A stretch of 12,024 nucleotides of DNA from Phytoactinopolyspora endophytica (GCF_004138495.1 NZ_ML142877.1:49408-61431); one strand, 5' to 3'; positions 1 to 7,123 are shown, counted from the stretch's first letter. Numbers and translations are program-made. The notes: generated by a model from the letters alone, not told the origin.

Positions 1-162
1 GAGCACGTCTCGGGCGCCCGCCAGCTGCACTCCCCGGCCGGCGATGAAGACCGGACGCTGCGCACCCCGGAGCAACTCCGCCAGCCGCTCCACAGCGTCC
101 GGCTCCGGCGGTGCGACCTCGGGGTCCGGAACGGGCACCGGTGGGAAGGCACTCTCAGACAC
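1..162 (-). CDS. TPP-dependent enzyme (acetolactate-synthase-like), central domain onward; partial at left edge
   Basis: The 54 visible codons begin at GTG 162 and run off the left edge. After a Pro-rich linker (residues 7-20) comes AVERLAELL, then RPVFIAGRGV (about 37-46) and AGARDVL. This is the typical opening of the central (TH3) domain of acetolactate-synthase-like TPP enzymes. Such enzymes normally have a PYR domain of roughly 170 residues before this point. Here the frame has an upstream stop only about 20 codons before the GTG, so the PYR domain is absent. A GGGAG sits 5 nt before the GTG and could drive initiation or reinitiation. It lies downstream of the solute-binding protein gene, so it is the last visible gene of the transporter operon. 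It is either an N-terminally deleted gene (preferred, see the 155-202 entry) or a split enzyme. The substrate cannot be told. Family call fairly sure; integrity doubtful. Confidence 0.6.
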   Translation of the reverse strand, partial: MSESAFPPVPVPDPEVAPPEPDAVERLAELLRGAQRPVFIAGRGVQLAGARDVL

Positions 163-202
163 GTACGCTCCCTGTACGTCCGATCGCTTCGGCGGCCTGC
201 AT
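155..202 (-). pseudogene. 15-codon ORF, possible residual N-terminus of the deleted TPP enzyme
   Basis: ATG at 202 is preceded by a purine-rich AAGGAAGGGGCGGAG and encodes MQAAEAIGRTGSVRV followed by TGA, which overlaps the downstream GTG (GTGTCTGA, 162-155). The first residues (M-x-A-A-E-A-I-G-R-T) look like the start of the PYR domain of acetolactate-synthase-like enzymes, as I remember the family. The following frame, shifted by one, starts directly in the linker before the central domain. The simplest reading is one ancestral TPP gene that lost about 160 codons out of frame. The alternative is a short leader ORF coupled translationally to the downstream gene. Confidence 0.45.
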
Positions 203-222
203 CTCCGCCCCTTCCTTCGGGC

Positions 223-1209
223 TCATCCGCAGATGAGTTCGTCGGCGGTGGGGGCCGCTGCCTCGACGATGTCGTACTGTTCCAGGAACCCCATCTGCTC
301 GTCGATCGCCTGCTCGTCGAGCTCGGAGGTGTACACCGGCAGCCTCATGCGCTCGGCGACCTCGGGATCTATCTCCGTGAAACTGGGGATGATCGAACGG
401 ACCGCGTCCTCGTTCTCCCGTGCGTAGTCCAGCGAGCGGTTCATCGCTCGGGCGAAGCGCTCGACCACGTCGCCGTTCTCGGCGATGAACTGCTCACTCG
501 CCGCGTAGGACCCGTTGGGATACTCCGGAGCGAGCTCGGACTGCGGCGCGTAGACCACCTCACCGCCCTGATCGAGGACGGTGGTGACGAACGGCTCGGA
601 TGTGTAGCCGGCGTCGATGCGGCCTTCCGCGACCGCGGCTGGGACCTCCGGGAACGGGACCTCGATGAGCTCGACGGAGTTCGGGTCCACGCCGTCGGCA
701 TCCAGCGCCGCCTTGATCATCACCTCTGCGACCCCGCCGAGGGCGTTGATACCCAGTGTTGTGCCGGCGAGATCCTGCGGTGACTCGATACCGTTGTCGG
801 GACCGGCCACGAGAACCTGCCAGTCGTCTTCCGGCGTGGTGCCTGTCGCATCACTGGACGTGACGACGCAGACGGGTACGTCCTGGCTCAACGCCACACC
901 GGCGGAGATATACCCGACGAATCCGAAGTCGTAGTCGCCGGATACCAGGCCTGTGATGATCTCGTTGCCGCCCTGCAGAACCGTAGGTTCGATCTCGAGG
1001 CCTTCTTCTTCGAAGAATCCCTCTTCCATACCCAGGTACATAGGCGAGGCGTTCGCGATAGGCAGGGTGCCGATGTTGATGGTGACCAGCTCACCGCCGC
1101 CTTCAGAGTCGGCGTCATCGCCGTCGCCGCAGCCGGCGACGGCAACGGCGGCTACTGCCACCACGGCGGCTACCGGGCGGGCACGGTCGAGGATCGGATG
1201 GAATCTCAT
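223..1209 (-). CDS. ABC transporter solute-binding lipoprotein, NMT1/SsuA-like
   Basis: A 328-residue exported receptor for an ABC importer. The N-terminus is a lipoprotein signal peptide: basic MRFHPILDRAR, an Ala/Val hydrophobic stretch (about 13-25), and lipobox VAGC with the lipidated Cys at residue 27. An acidic, Gly-rich tether follows. The mature part has the features of the nitrate/sulfonate/taurine/pyrimidine-precursor binding superfamily (periplasmic-binding fold type II): NIGTLPIANASPMYLGMEEGFF near the start, a GL-VSGDYDFGFVGY segment, LAGTTLGINALGG, and AAVAEGRIDAGYTSEPFV. The ATG has AAGGAG 5 nt upstream. It lies 36 nt after the ATPase gene on the same strand, completing the importer. 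The ligand cannot be read from the sequence: sulfonates, aromatic acids and pyrimidines are all known for this superfamily. Confidence 0.9.
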   Translation of the reverse strand: MRFHPILDRARPVAAVVAVAAVAVAGCGDGDDADSEGGGELVTINIGTLPIANASPMYLGMEEGFFEEEGLEIEPTVLQGGNEIITGLVSGDYDFGFVGYISAGVALSQDVPVCVVTSSDATGTTPEDDWQVLVAGPDNGIESPQDLAGTTLGINALGGVAEVMIKAALDADGVDPNSVELIEVPFPEVPAAVAEGRIDAGYTSEPFVTTVLDQGGEVVYAPQSELAPEYPNGSYAASEQFIAENGDVVERFARAMNRSLDYARENEDAVRSIIPSFTEIDPEVAERMRLPVYTSELDEQAIDEQMGFLEQYDIVEAAAPTADELICG

Positions 1210-1245
1210 CTGTTCTCCTTGTTGAGATGGTGCCGGCGCGGTGCT

Positions 1246-2031
1246 TCAGGCGAGTGCTGTGGCTGACTGCTCCGGTCGCTTGATCGATCGCCATACGTAC
1301 GCGCGCAGGCGCGCGAAGTCGGGTAGTTCCTTGGTCTCGACCTGGTCACGTGGCCGGGGCAGGGGGATGTCGACGATCTCGGCGACGCTGGTGGGTGACG
1401 GAGTCAGGACGACCACCCGGTCGCTGAGGTAGACCGCTTCGTCGATGTCGTGAGTGACGAAGAGGATGGTGATCCCGTAGCGGTCACGCAAGGCCAGGAC
1501 GAGGTCTTCGAGATCGGCACGGGTCTGCGCGTCCACCGAGGCGAACGGCTCGTCCATGAGCAGGATCTCCGGCTGATAGGCGAGTGCCCGGGCGATGGCT
1601 ACACGCTGCTGCATGCCACCCGAGAGCTGCCAGGGGTACTTCGCACCGGCATCACCGAGGCCGACCGATCGCAGGGTGTCCTGGATGAGCTCTCGCACGG
1701 CGGTCTTGCCGAGCTTGCGACGCTTCAACGGGAAAGCGACGTTGTCCTCGACGGTCATCCACGGGTAGAGCGAGCGGGAGTAGTCCTGGAAGACCAGCGC
1801 CATCTTCTCCGGTGGACCTACCACTTCCTCGTCGTCCAGGTAGACCGCGCCGGACGTCTGCGGCAGCAGACCGGCAATGCACTTGAGCAGGGTCGTCTTG
1901 CCGGCGCCGGAGGGCCCGACGATGGACACGAACTCGTGCTCGGAGACGGTGACGCTCAGGTCGGCCACCGCCTCGAAGGGTCGTCTGGTGCCCTCGCCAT
2001 AGACCTTCTTGACGTGTTCGACTCGCAACAT
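1246..2031 (-). CDS. ABC transporter ATP-binding protein, SsuB/TauB/NrtD-like
   Basis: Cytoplasmic ATPase subunit (261 residues) powering the importer. All the catalytic motifs are intact: Walker A GPSGAGKTT (39-47), Q-loop FQD (Gln82), signature LSGGMQQR (136-143), Walker B ILLMDEP (156-162), D-loop SVDAQT, and switch His194 in FVTHDIDEA. The PLKRR segment and overall length fit the nitrate/sulfonate/taurine subfamily. I chose ATG 2031, not the farther in-frame ATG at 2163, because GGAGG lies 8 nt upstream, the protein then starts with the usual MLRVEHVKKVYGEG, and the longer version would overlap the preceding permease gene. It starts 17 nt after that permease's TAA, so the two are co-transcribed. 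Confidence 0.93.
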   Translation of the reverse strand: MLRVEHVKKVYGEGTRRPFEAVADLSVTVSEHEFVSIVGPSGAGKTTLLKCIAGLLPQTSGAVYLDDEEVVGPPEKMALVFQDYSRSLYPWMTVEDNVAFPLKRRKLGKTAVRELIQDTLRSVGLGDAGAKYPWQLSGGMQQRVAIARALAYQPEILLMDEPFASVDAQTRADLEDLVLALRDRYGITILFVTHDIDEAVYLSDRVVVLTPSPTSVAEIVDIPLPRPRDQVETKELPDFARLRAYVWRSIKRPEQSATALA

Positions 2032-2048
2032 ATTGATGACCTCCACTT

Positions 2049-2837
2049 TTAGGCGGAGCCGGTGCGGGCGCCGCGGTGCCATCTGAGCGCCCGACGCTCG
2101 ACGAGCAGGAAAAGCGCGTTGAGCACGTAGCCGAGGATCGCGAGCAGGAGGATGCCTGACCACATCTCCGTGATCGCGTACGTGCGCTGTGACTGCAGGA
2201 CGAAGTAGCCGATGCCGTTGGTGCTCGCGACCATCTCCGACACGACCATCATGATCACGGCCAGGGCCAGGCTCACCCGCGCGCCGGCGAAGATCTGCGG
2301 GGCGGCCGACGGCAATACGACGCGGAAAAGCCGGTCGCGTCGAGGGATCTGGAAGCTGCGCGCCGTCTCGCGCAGCGTGGGGTCGACACCGCCGACACCG
2401 TCGATCGTATTCAGCAGTATCGGCCAGAGGCAGACGAACGCGATCAGCGCGACCTTCATCGTGGAGTTCACGCCGAGTACGAGGATTCCGGCAGGGATGA
2501 GTACCGGAGGCGGGATCGCGCGCAGGAACTGCACGACGGGGTCGACCATGCGACGGAGTGGGTGCGACGATCCGAGCGCCACACCGACCACGACACCGGC
2601 GACGACGGCGATGGCGTAGCCGCTCAAGAGGCGGCTGAGGCTGGGCACGACGTCAGTGCCCATGCCTGCGAACAGCCAGGTCTCCTGGAACGTGCGGAAG
2701 ATGTCCAGCAGCGGCGGGAAGTAGAAGGATGAGCCGTCCCTGGTCAGCGCCGCCCAGAGTGCCAGGGCGCCGATGGGGACGGCGATCTCCAGTCCTACGC
2801 CGAGGATTCGGATTCCTCGCGTCGGAGTCCTCATCAT
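2049..2837 (-). CDS. ABC transporter permease (second), SsuC/TauC-like
   Basis: Integral membrane subunit of the importer, 262 residues, of the binding-protein-dependent transport (BPD_transp_1) family. Hydrophobic segments lie at about 12-31, 64-90, 110-145, 185-203 and 226-246. The cytoplasmic EAA-type coupling loop that docks on the ATPase is at about 157-180 (ETARSFQIPRRDRLFRVVLP). The start is ATG 2837, which forms an ATGA overlap with the TGA of the first permease and has GGGAG just upstream. A larger in-frame opening reaching 3413 is antisense-free overlap with the first permease and is not coding. It pairs with the 2834-3724 permease, giving a heterodimeric pore, whereas many SsuC-type systems use a single permease. 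Confidence 0.9.
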   Translation of the reverse strand: MMRTPTRGIRILGVGLEIAVPIGALALWAALTRDGSSFYFPPLLDIFRTFQETWLFAGMGTDVVPSLSRLLSGYAIAVVAGVVVGVALGSSHPLRRMVDPVVQFLRAIPPPVLIPAGILVLGVNSTMKVALIAFVCLWPILLNTIDGVGGVDPTLRETARSFQIPRRDRLFRVVLPSAAPQIFAGARVSLALAVIMMVVSEMVASTNGIGYFVLQSQRTYAITEMWSGILLLAILGYVLNALFLLVERRALRWHRGARTGSA

Positions 2838-3724
2838 GTCCGCTCCCGCTGCGACGGGTGCCAGTGCAGCAGCCGTCGTTCCACTAGTGCCACGAGCACG
2901 TTGAGCCCCCAGCCGATCAGGCCGGTCGCGATGATCAGGCCGTACATCAGCTCCACAGCCCCGCTCTGCCGAGCGATGTTGATCTCCTGCCCTAGGCCGG
3001 GGGCGCCGAGCACCAGCTCCGCGGTCACCGACAGGATCAGCGCCACGGCAGAGGAGATGCGCACACCGGTCGCGATGTATGGCAGGGCGCTCGGCAGGAC
3101 GACACGTCTGAGCCGCTGCGGGGCCTTGATGCCGAACGAGCGGGCCGTCTCCATCGCCACCGGATCCACGTCTCGTACGCCGTAGAGCGTCTGGAGCAGG
3201 ATTGGCCAGGTCGCAGCGAACGTGGCCAGGAAGATCTTGCTCTCCAGGCCCGCGCCGAACAGGAGGACTGCCAGCGGGATGAGCGCCACGGAGGGCACCG
3301 GCCGAAGGAACTCCACGATCGACCGAGTGGCCATAAAGAGGAGGAACACCGAGCCGATGAGGGTGCCGAGCGGCAATGCGATAGCCATCGCCAGGCCGAG
3401 ACCAAGGGCCCACCCCTGCAACGTCTGGCCGACCGGTTGCCAGATGCTGCCGTCTGCGACCTGATCGACGAGCGACCCCAGCATCGACGACGCAGGCGGC
3501 AGGAACCGGGCGTCGACGAGTCCGGATCGCGAGGCGAACTCGAACAGCGACACGGCTATCGCGACGCCCACGACGGGAAGTGCCCTGCCGAGCAAGCTGC
3601 GCGCGACATGACGTGTCCGCGCTTCTCCCGCCGCCACCGGACCGCTTTCCGCCGTCGCCGAGCTGGCAGACCGGGGCGCGGCGCTCCGGACAGGTGTGCG
3701 CTTCTGCGTTGGAGTTTCAGACAT
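2834..3724 (-). CDS. ABC transporter permease (first), SsuC/TauC-like
   Basis: First gene of the importer operon, 296 residues. The first ~40 residues are Ala/Ser/Pro/Arg-rich and low in complexity, presumably a cytoplasmic tail. They are followed by membrane segments at about 46-63, 103-132, 143-157, 165-180, 223-240 and 258-280. The EAA loop is at about 191-215 (ETARSFGIKAPQRLRRVVLP, then SALPYI). It resembles the second permease in this loop and in the C-terminal VERRLLHWHP, so the pair probably arose by duplication. The ATG at 3724 has only a weak nearby ribosome binding site (GACGAAG), with a better GGGAGAGG too far upstream, but no better in-frame start was found. Transcription starts in the divergent region shared with the histidine kinase gene. 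Confidence 0.9.
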   Translation of the reverse strand: MSETPTQKRTPVRSAAPRSASSATAESGPVAAGEARTRHVARSLLGRALPVVGVAIAVSLFEFASRSGLVDARFLPPASSMLGSLVDQVADGSIWQPVGQTLQGWALGLGLAMAIALPLGTLIGSVFLLFMATRSIVEFLRPVPSVALIPLAVLLFGAGLESKIFLATFAATWPILLQTLYGVRDVDPVAMETARSFGIKAPQRLRRVVLPSALPYIATGVRISSAVALILSVTAELVLGAPGLGQEINIARQSGAVELMYGLIIATGLIGWGLNVLVALVERRLLHWHPSQRERT

Positions 3725-3994
3725 CTTCGTCGGTGTCAGCCTCTCCCGGGGTGGGTGAGTGCCAGCGTAGGTGTCCGTGTGCGGCTGCTACTTCATGCGG
3801 ATGACGACTCACGTGCGGCGATGGGTCCCATACCGGCTGAGACAAATGACGTAGGTTTGGGGGCGTTCTGCTCTGTGCTGCCGGTTCGGGGATGACGTTC
3901 GGCGCGCACAAGGTGCATTCTGATGTCAGCAGGACCGCAACGGCGCCTGATCAGGCGCCGTCACAACGATGTGGACGTGGTTGATGAGGAACGC
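3725..3994. promoter_or_regulatory. Divergent regulatory region between the importer operon and the sensor kinase
   Basis: This gap separates the minus-strand importer operon from the plus-strand kinase gene, so it should hold both promoters. I see no clear -35/-10 pair. It contains an odd palindrome ATGGGTCCCAT (3821-3831), the 14-bp repeat GACAAATGACGTAG (3841-3854), and three same-orientation ATGACG hexamers starting at 3801, 3846 and 3892 (45 and 46 bp apart). These may be binding sites for the adjacent response regulator. If the kinase starts at the upstream ATG 3923, the last 72 bp are coding. Confidence 0.5.
3841..3854 (+). promoter_or_regulatory. 14-bp repeat, copy 1: candidate response-regulator operator
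   Basis: GACAAATGACGTAG, found identically at 6293-6306 in the same orientation. It lies 117 bp upstream of the importer operon start codon and 69 or 141 bp upstream of the kinase start, depending on which kinase ATG is used. Both copies lie in intergenic DNA flanking the two-component genes. Binding by the NarL-type regulator is inference. Confidence 0.45.
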
Positions 3995-5539
3995 ATGTCT
4001 GTCGCAAACGACCGGTCGGTGATGTCCGGGGCTCATGCCGTGGAATGGACCACGCTCGCCCTCGACGCCCCCGACGGCCTTGCCGTCGTGGATGCCGAGG
4101 GGCGGTTCGTGCAGGTGAACCGCGCTGCCACCGTGTTGTGCGGTCGTACAGAGGCCGAGCTGGTGGGCTCGCCGGCGCCCTTCCAACTCTTCTCGGACAT
4201 CGTGATCAGCGATCTCGGCCTTCTCGAGGATGGTTCCGGCGAGCATGTCTCCACATGGCAGCCGCCCAGAGAGGCGCCGCGAGAGTTCGCCTACCGTGCC
4301 CTGCCGGTGTCGGGACGCCCGGATCTGACGGTGGTCGCCTTCCGTGACGTCACCGATGAGAGGCACCGCCAGCGAAGAGTCGCCGCGGTCGCCCGCAGCT
4401 CGGCGAAGCTGGCGTCGGCCGGCTCGCTCTCCGCCACGCTGGATGTGCTCGCCCGCGAGATTGTGCACACCGACGCCTTGGCCGGCGTGCAGATCCTGAC
4501 CGTGGATGACAACGACGGCTTGCGGATCATGGGTTCGGCGGGCTTCCCGCATTGGCCGGACTTCTTCGACCGGCTGCTCGAGTGCCGCGCACGCGGAGCA
4601 AGGCTCTGCATGATGGACGCGTATGAGCGCGGCGAGCCCGTCGTCGTACCGAACCGGTGGCAGGCCATCCGGAAAGACCCGGCGTGGCAGCCCATACACG
4701 AATACCTACGGGTGCTGAACTGGGATTCGTTCGCGAGTGTGCCACTGACGATCCGGGGCCATACGCAAGGAGTGCTCAACGTGTATTTCGCGCCGGGTCA
4801 GGTGATCGGCCGGCGTTCGATGGAGTTCCTGCACGCGATGGCAGAACAAGCCGCGGTCGCGGTCGACTACGCGACCCTGCTGCAGAGCGAACGCGAGCAC
4901 GCGCGCCGGGAGGAGCGGCAACGCCTCGCCCGCGATCTGCACGACTCGATCGTGCAGCAGGTGTTCTCGATCAGCATGCAGGCGAAGTCGATGGGTGTGC
5001 TCGGTGGGCGTGGTGACGTCGTGCCCACCGACGCCGTACGCCGGATCGCGGACGAGGTCGGCGTACTGTCCCGGACCGTCCTCACCGACCTGCGCGCCAT
5101 GGTCCACGAACTGCGACCGTCTTCGTCAGCCCAGCTGGGCCTGGAGGAAGCGGTCCGTGCGCTGGCGGAGAGTACCGAAAACCGCACGGGACTCCGGTTC
5201 GAAGTCACCTTCGGCCCAGGACTCGAGGATGTCGCCGGCGACCTCGCCGAGGACGTGTACCGGATCGTCGCCGAGGCGATCCACAACGTGGTCAAGCATG
5301 CCGACGCCGACAAGGTCGTCATCCGCGCCCGCGTCCGGGGGCACCGGTTGACCGTCGGTGTCATGGATGACGGGTGCGGGATCGAGCAGGAGTCATCCGG
5401 TCAGGCCGAGACCTACGGCCTGACCACGATGCGAGAGAGGGCGGAACGATGGGGTGGCACCGTACAGGTCGAGCCACGTCCGACGAGCGGAACCAGGGCA
5501 CAGGTCACCATCCCATTGCCGCTTCCCACGCTCGGATAG
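3995..5539 (+). CDS. Soluble PAS-GAF sensor histidine kinase (NarL-system type)
   Basis: A 514-residue kinase that autophosphorylates on His and passes phosphate to the response regulator encoded next. Domains in order: PAS (about 15-120, ending FRDVTDERH), GAF (about 140-295), a HisKA_3 dimerisation helix with DLHDSIVQQVFSI (phospho-acceptor His316), and HATPase_c (about 415-510) with N-box EAIHNVVKHA (Asn431), G1 DDGCGI (458-463) and G2 YGLTTM (474-479). It has no signal peptide or membrane segment, so the signal is sensed in the cytoplasm, by PAS or GAF. The GAF domain has two Cys (197, 205) near its middle. ATG 3995 was preferred because GAGGA lies 4 nt upstream. ATG 3923 would add 24 basic, unremarkable residues with a weak AAGG-type site. 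It sits divergent from the importer, which is its likely target. Confidence 0.9.
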   Translation: MSVANDRSVMSGAHAVEWTTLALDAPDGLAVVDAEGRFVQVNRAATVLCGRTEAELVGSPAPFQLFSDIVISDLGLLEDGSGEHVSTWQPPREAPREFAYRALPVSGRPDLTVVAFRDVTDERHRQRRVAAVARSSAKLASAGSLSATLDVLAREIVHTDALAGVQILTVDDNDGLRIMGSAGFPHWPDFFDRLLECRARGARLCMMDAYERGEPVVVPNRWQAIRKDPAWQPIHEYLRVLNWDSFASVPLTIRGHTQGVLNVYFAPGQVIGRRSMEFLHAMAEQAAVAVDYATLLQSEREHARREERQRLARDLHDSIVQQVFSISMQAKSMGVLGGRGDVVPTDAVRRIADEVGVLSRTVLTDLRAMVHELRPSSSAQLGLEEAVRALAESTENRTGLRFEVTFGPGLEDVAGDLAEDVYRIVAEAIHNVVKHADADKVVIRARVRGHRLTVGVMDDGCGIEQESSGQAETYGLTTMRERAERWGGTVQVEPRPTSGTRAQVTIPLPLPTLG

Positions 5540-5588
5540 CGAGCACGATGCCACCGGGACGTGCGGCTGTCCGGAACGAGGCGGCACC

Positions 5589-6269
5589 GTGAGCGGGGAT
5601 GCTGCCGGGACGTCAATCAGAGTGTTGATCGTCGATGACCACGCGGTCGTACGGCGTGGAATCCGAGCCTATTTGGAGGTCCTAGACGACCTGGAAGTCG
5701 CAGCGGAAGCAGCCGATGGCGAAGAAGCCCTGGACAAGCTGCAGCTCATGGCTGCGTATCAGGAGCTCCCGGAAGTAGTTCTGCTCGACTTGCTCATGCC
5801 GAAGATCGACGGGGTAGCCGCCACGACGAAGATCACCAGCCTGTACCCGAAGGTGCGGGTGGTGATTCTGACCAGTTTCGGGGAGATGGAACGCGTACAC
5901 GCCGCCTTGGCGGCCGGCGCGGCCGGCTACCTTCTCAAGGACGCCGATCCCACCGAGGTCGTGGCCGCGATCAGAGCCGCGGCACGCGGCGATGTGTTCC
6001 TCCACCCGGCCATCGCTCGCAAACTGACCCAGGAGATGGTCTCGCCTTCCACCGGCCTGAACGCTCTGACCGGGCGGGAACGCGACGTGCTGATCCTCGT
6101 TGCGAAGGGCCACTCGAATCAGGAGATCGCCGACGAGTTCGTGATCAGTGAACGGACCGCGCGGACCCACGTCAGTAATGTGCTGCGCAAACTGCAGCTG
6201 ACGTCACGAACCCAGGCCGCTCTGGTCGCGGTGCGCCAGGGACTGGTCCCGCCCGACGACGCGGGCTGA
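5589..6269 (+). CDS. NarL/LuxR-family DNA-binding response regulator
   Basis: 226-residue partner of the preceding kinase, 49 nt downstream. Receiver domain (about 10-130): acidic pair Asp16-Asp17 in VLIVDDHAVVRRGIR, phospho-acceptor Asp67 in VVLLDLLMP, Thr95 in ILTSF, and Lys117 in YLLKDA. All the residues needed for phosphorylation switching are present. A C-terminal LuxR-type helix-turn-helix spans about 158-214 (LTGRERDVLILVAKGHSNQE, with the recognition helix near SERTARTHVSNVLRKL). The start is GTG 5589, with GAGG 7 nt upstream. The open frame extends back to 5454, but that part overlaps the kinase and has no receiver homology. There is a slightly long loop (LQLMAAYQELPE) before the Asp67 strand. 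Likely targets are the promoters carrying the 14-bp repeat on either side of the pair. Confidence 0.93.
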   Translation: MSGDAAGTSIRVLIVDDHAVVRRGIRAYLEVLDDLEVAAEAADGEEALDKLQLMAAYQELPEVVLLDLLMPKIDGVAATTKITSLYPKVRVVILTSFGEMERVHAALAAGAAGYLLKDADPTEVVAAIRAAARGDVFLHPAIARKLTQEMVSPSTGLNALTGRERDVLILVAKGHSNQEIADEFVISERTARTHVSNVLRKLQLTSRTQAALVAVRQGLVPPDDAG

Positions 6270-6276
6270 CCAGGCT

Positions 6277-6291
6277 TGAGAGTCACTCTCA
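6277..6291. promoter_or_regulatory. 15-bp odd palindrome upstream of the hydrolase operon
   Basis: TGAGAGT-C-ACTCTCA: perfect 7-bp arms around a single base. The one-base centre makes a stable RNA hairpin unlikely, so a dimeric protein-binding site is the better reading. It starts 7 bp after the stop of the response regulator gene and ends 1 bp before the 14-bp repeat at 6293. Confidence 0.4.
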
Positions 6292-6292
6292 C

Positions 6293-6306
6293 GACAAATG
6301 ACGTAG
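6293..6306 (+). promoter_or_regulatory. 14-bp repeat, copy 2: candidate response-regulator operator
   Basis: Identical to 3841-3854 (GACAAATGACGTAG). It lies in the 149-bp gap between the response regulator and the alpha/beta hydrolase, ending 112 bp before the hydrolase ATG, and directly follows the palindrome at 6277-6291. It is consistent with the regulator controlling the hydrolase-isomerase-dehydrogenase operon. Confidence 0.45.
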
Positions 6307-6418
6307 CTCGTTCACGACGTCTCTCCTGCCCAGCCCGGTCATTGCTCGCTTAACCGGCGACGGGTGGCTTCCCTAGCGTCGTTCACGTCGCTATCGCCGA
6401 CGGAGGAGACATCACGGC

Positions 6419-7123
6419 ATGAGCACATTCGTTCTGGTTCATGGCGCCTGGCATGGCGGCTGGGCGTGGCAGCGGGTGGTCTCTCCGCTACGCGACGCCG
6501 GCCATCAGGTCCATACGCCCACGCTGACCGGCCTGAGCGACCGCGCGCACACGCTGCACCCGCACGTCGGCCTGAGCACACACATCCAGGATGTCGTGGC
6601 GCTCCTCGAGGCCTACGACGCCCAGGACGTGGTACTCGTCGGGCACAGCTATTCAGGACAAGTGGTGACCGGCGTAGCTGACCGGGTACCCGAACGGATC
6701 GCCAGACGGGTCTACCTCGACGCCTTCGTCGGTGCGGACGGAGACGCGGCGATCGATCTGCTGCCGGAGACAGTCGCTGGGCACTACCGTGAATCGGTGG
6801 CCGGCCCGGGATTCGGATGGCTGATACCCGTTCGCCCGTTGAGCAAGCTCGGAGTCACCGAAGAGGCCGACCTGGACTGGTTGACTCCACGCCTGACTCC
6901 GCATCCCTGGCTGACCTACACCGAGCCTCTCCGGCTGGACGGTATGAGCGAGGCGGTCGCCGCTACGTTCATCGAATGCACCGACTGGATGCGCGTGTTC
7001 ACGCCCCAGGCGCAGCGAGCGAAAGAACGCGGCTGGCCAGTCCTGGAGATCGCCACCGGACACGAAGCGATGGTCACCGCGCCCGACGAGCTCGCGAAGC
7101 TGCTTCTCGACATCGCGGCCTAA
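6419..7123 (+). CDS. Alpha/beta hydrolase, methylesterase/hydroxynitrile-lyase-like
   Basis: A 234-residue cytosolic alpha/beta-fold hydrolase. The N-terminal LVHGAWHGGWAW (6-17) forms the oxyanion region. The nucleophile elbow is GHSYSG with Ser77. The likely acid is Asp189 (FIECTDWM), and the catalytic His215 is in ATGHEAMVTAPDELA. The length, the HGAWHGGW start and the late GHEAM-T-P-ELA fit the plant-type methylesterase/hydroxynitrile lyase-like branch common in bacteria as small ester hydrolases. The substrate is unknown. AGGAG lies about 10 nt before the ATG. It is the first gene of an operon with the isomerase-like protein and SDR downstream (108 nt gap to the next start), and it follows a candidate operator shared with the importer region. 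Confidence 0.9.
   Translation: MSTFVLVHGAWHGGWAWQRVVSPLRDAGHQVHTPTLTGLSDRAHTLHPHVGLSTHIQDVVALLEAYDAQDVVLVGHSYSGQVVTGVADRVPERIARRVYLDAFVGADGDAAIDLLPETVAGHYRESVAGPGFGWLIPVRPLSKLGVTEEADLDWLTPRLTPHPWLTYTEPLRLDGMSEAVAATFIECTDWMRVFTPQAQRAKERGWPVLEIATGHEAMVTAPDELAKLLLDIAA

Noticed and set aside
1450..2052. 200-codon plus-strand open frame opposite the ABC ATPase gene
   Set aside because: It is antisense to a gene with all ABC motifs intact, has no recognisable domain, and its length follows from GC-rich third-position bias.
2838..3413. N-terminal extension of the second permease (frame open to 3413)
   Set aside because: It would overlap the first permease almost entirely and carries Arg/Gly-rich non-membrane sequence; the ATGA overlap at 2837 gives the proper start.
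3437..3895. 152-codon plus-strand open frame crossing the permease start and divergent region
   Set aside because: Arg/Pro-rich, no motif, and it lies opposite a conserved permease; explained as GC-rich shadow.
3926..4699. 257-codon minus-strand open frame opposite the histidine kinase
   Set aside because: It mirrors the codon pattern of the kinase and has no family features; the kinase domains on the plus strand are complete.
3841..6306. The 14-bp direct repeat as an attachment site or target duplication of a mobile element
   Set aside because: The DNA between the copies is an ordinary two-component gene pair with no integrase or transposase, and both copies lie in promoter-like positions.
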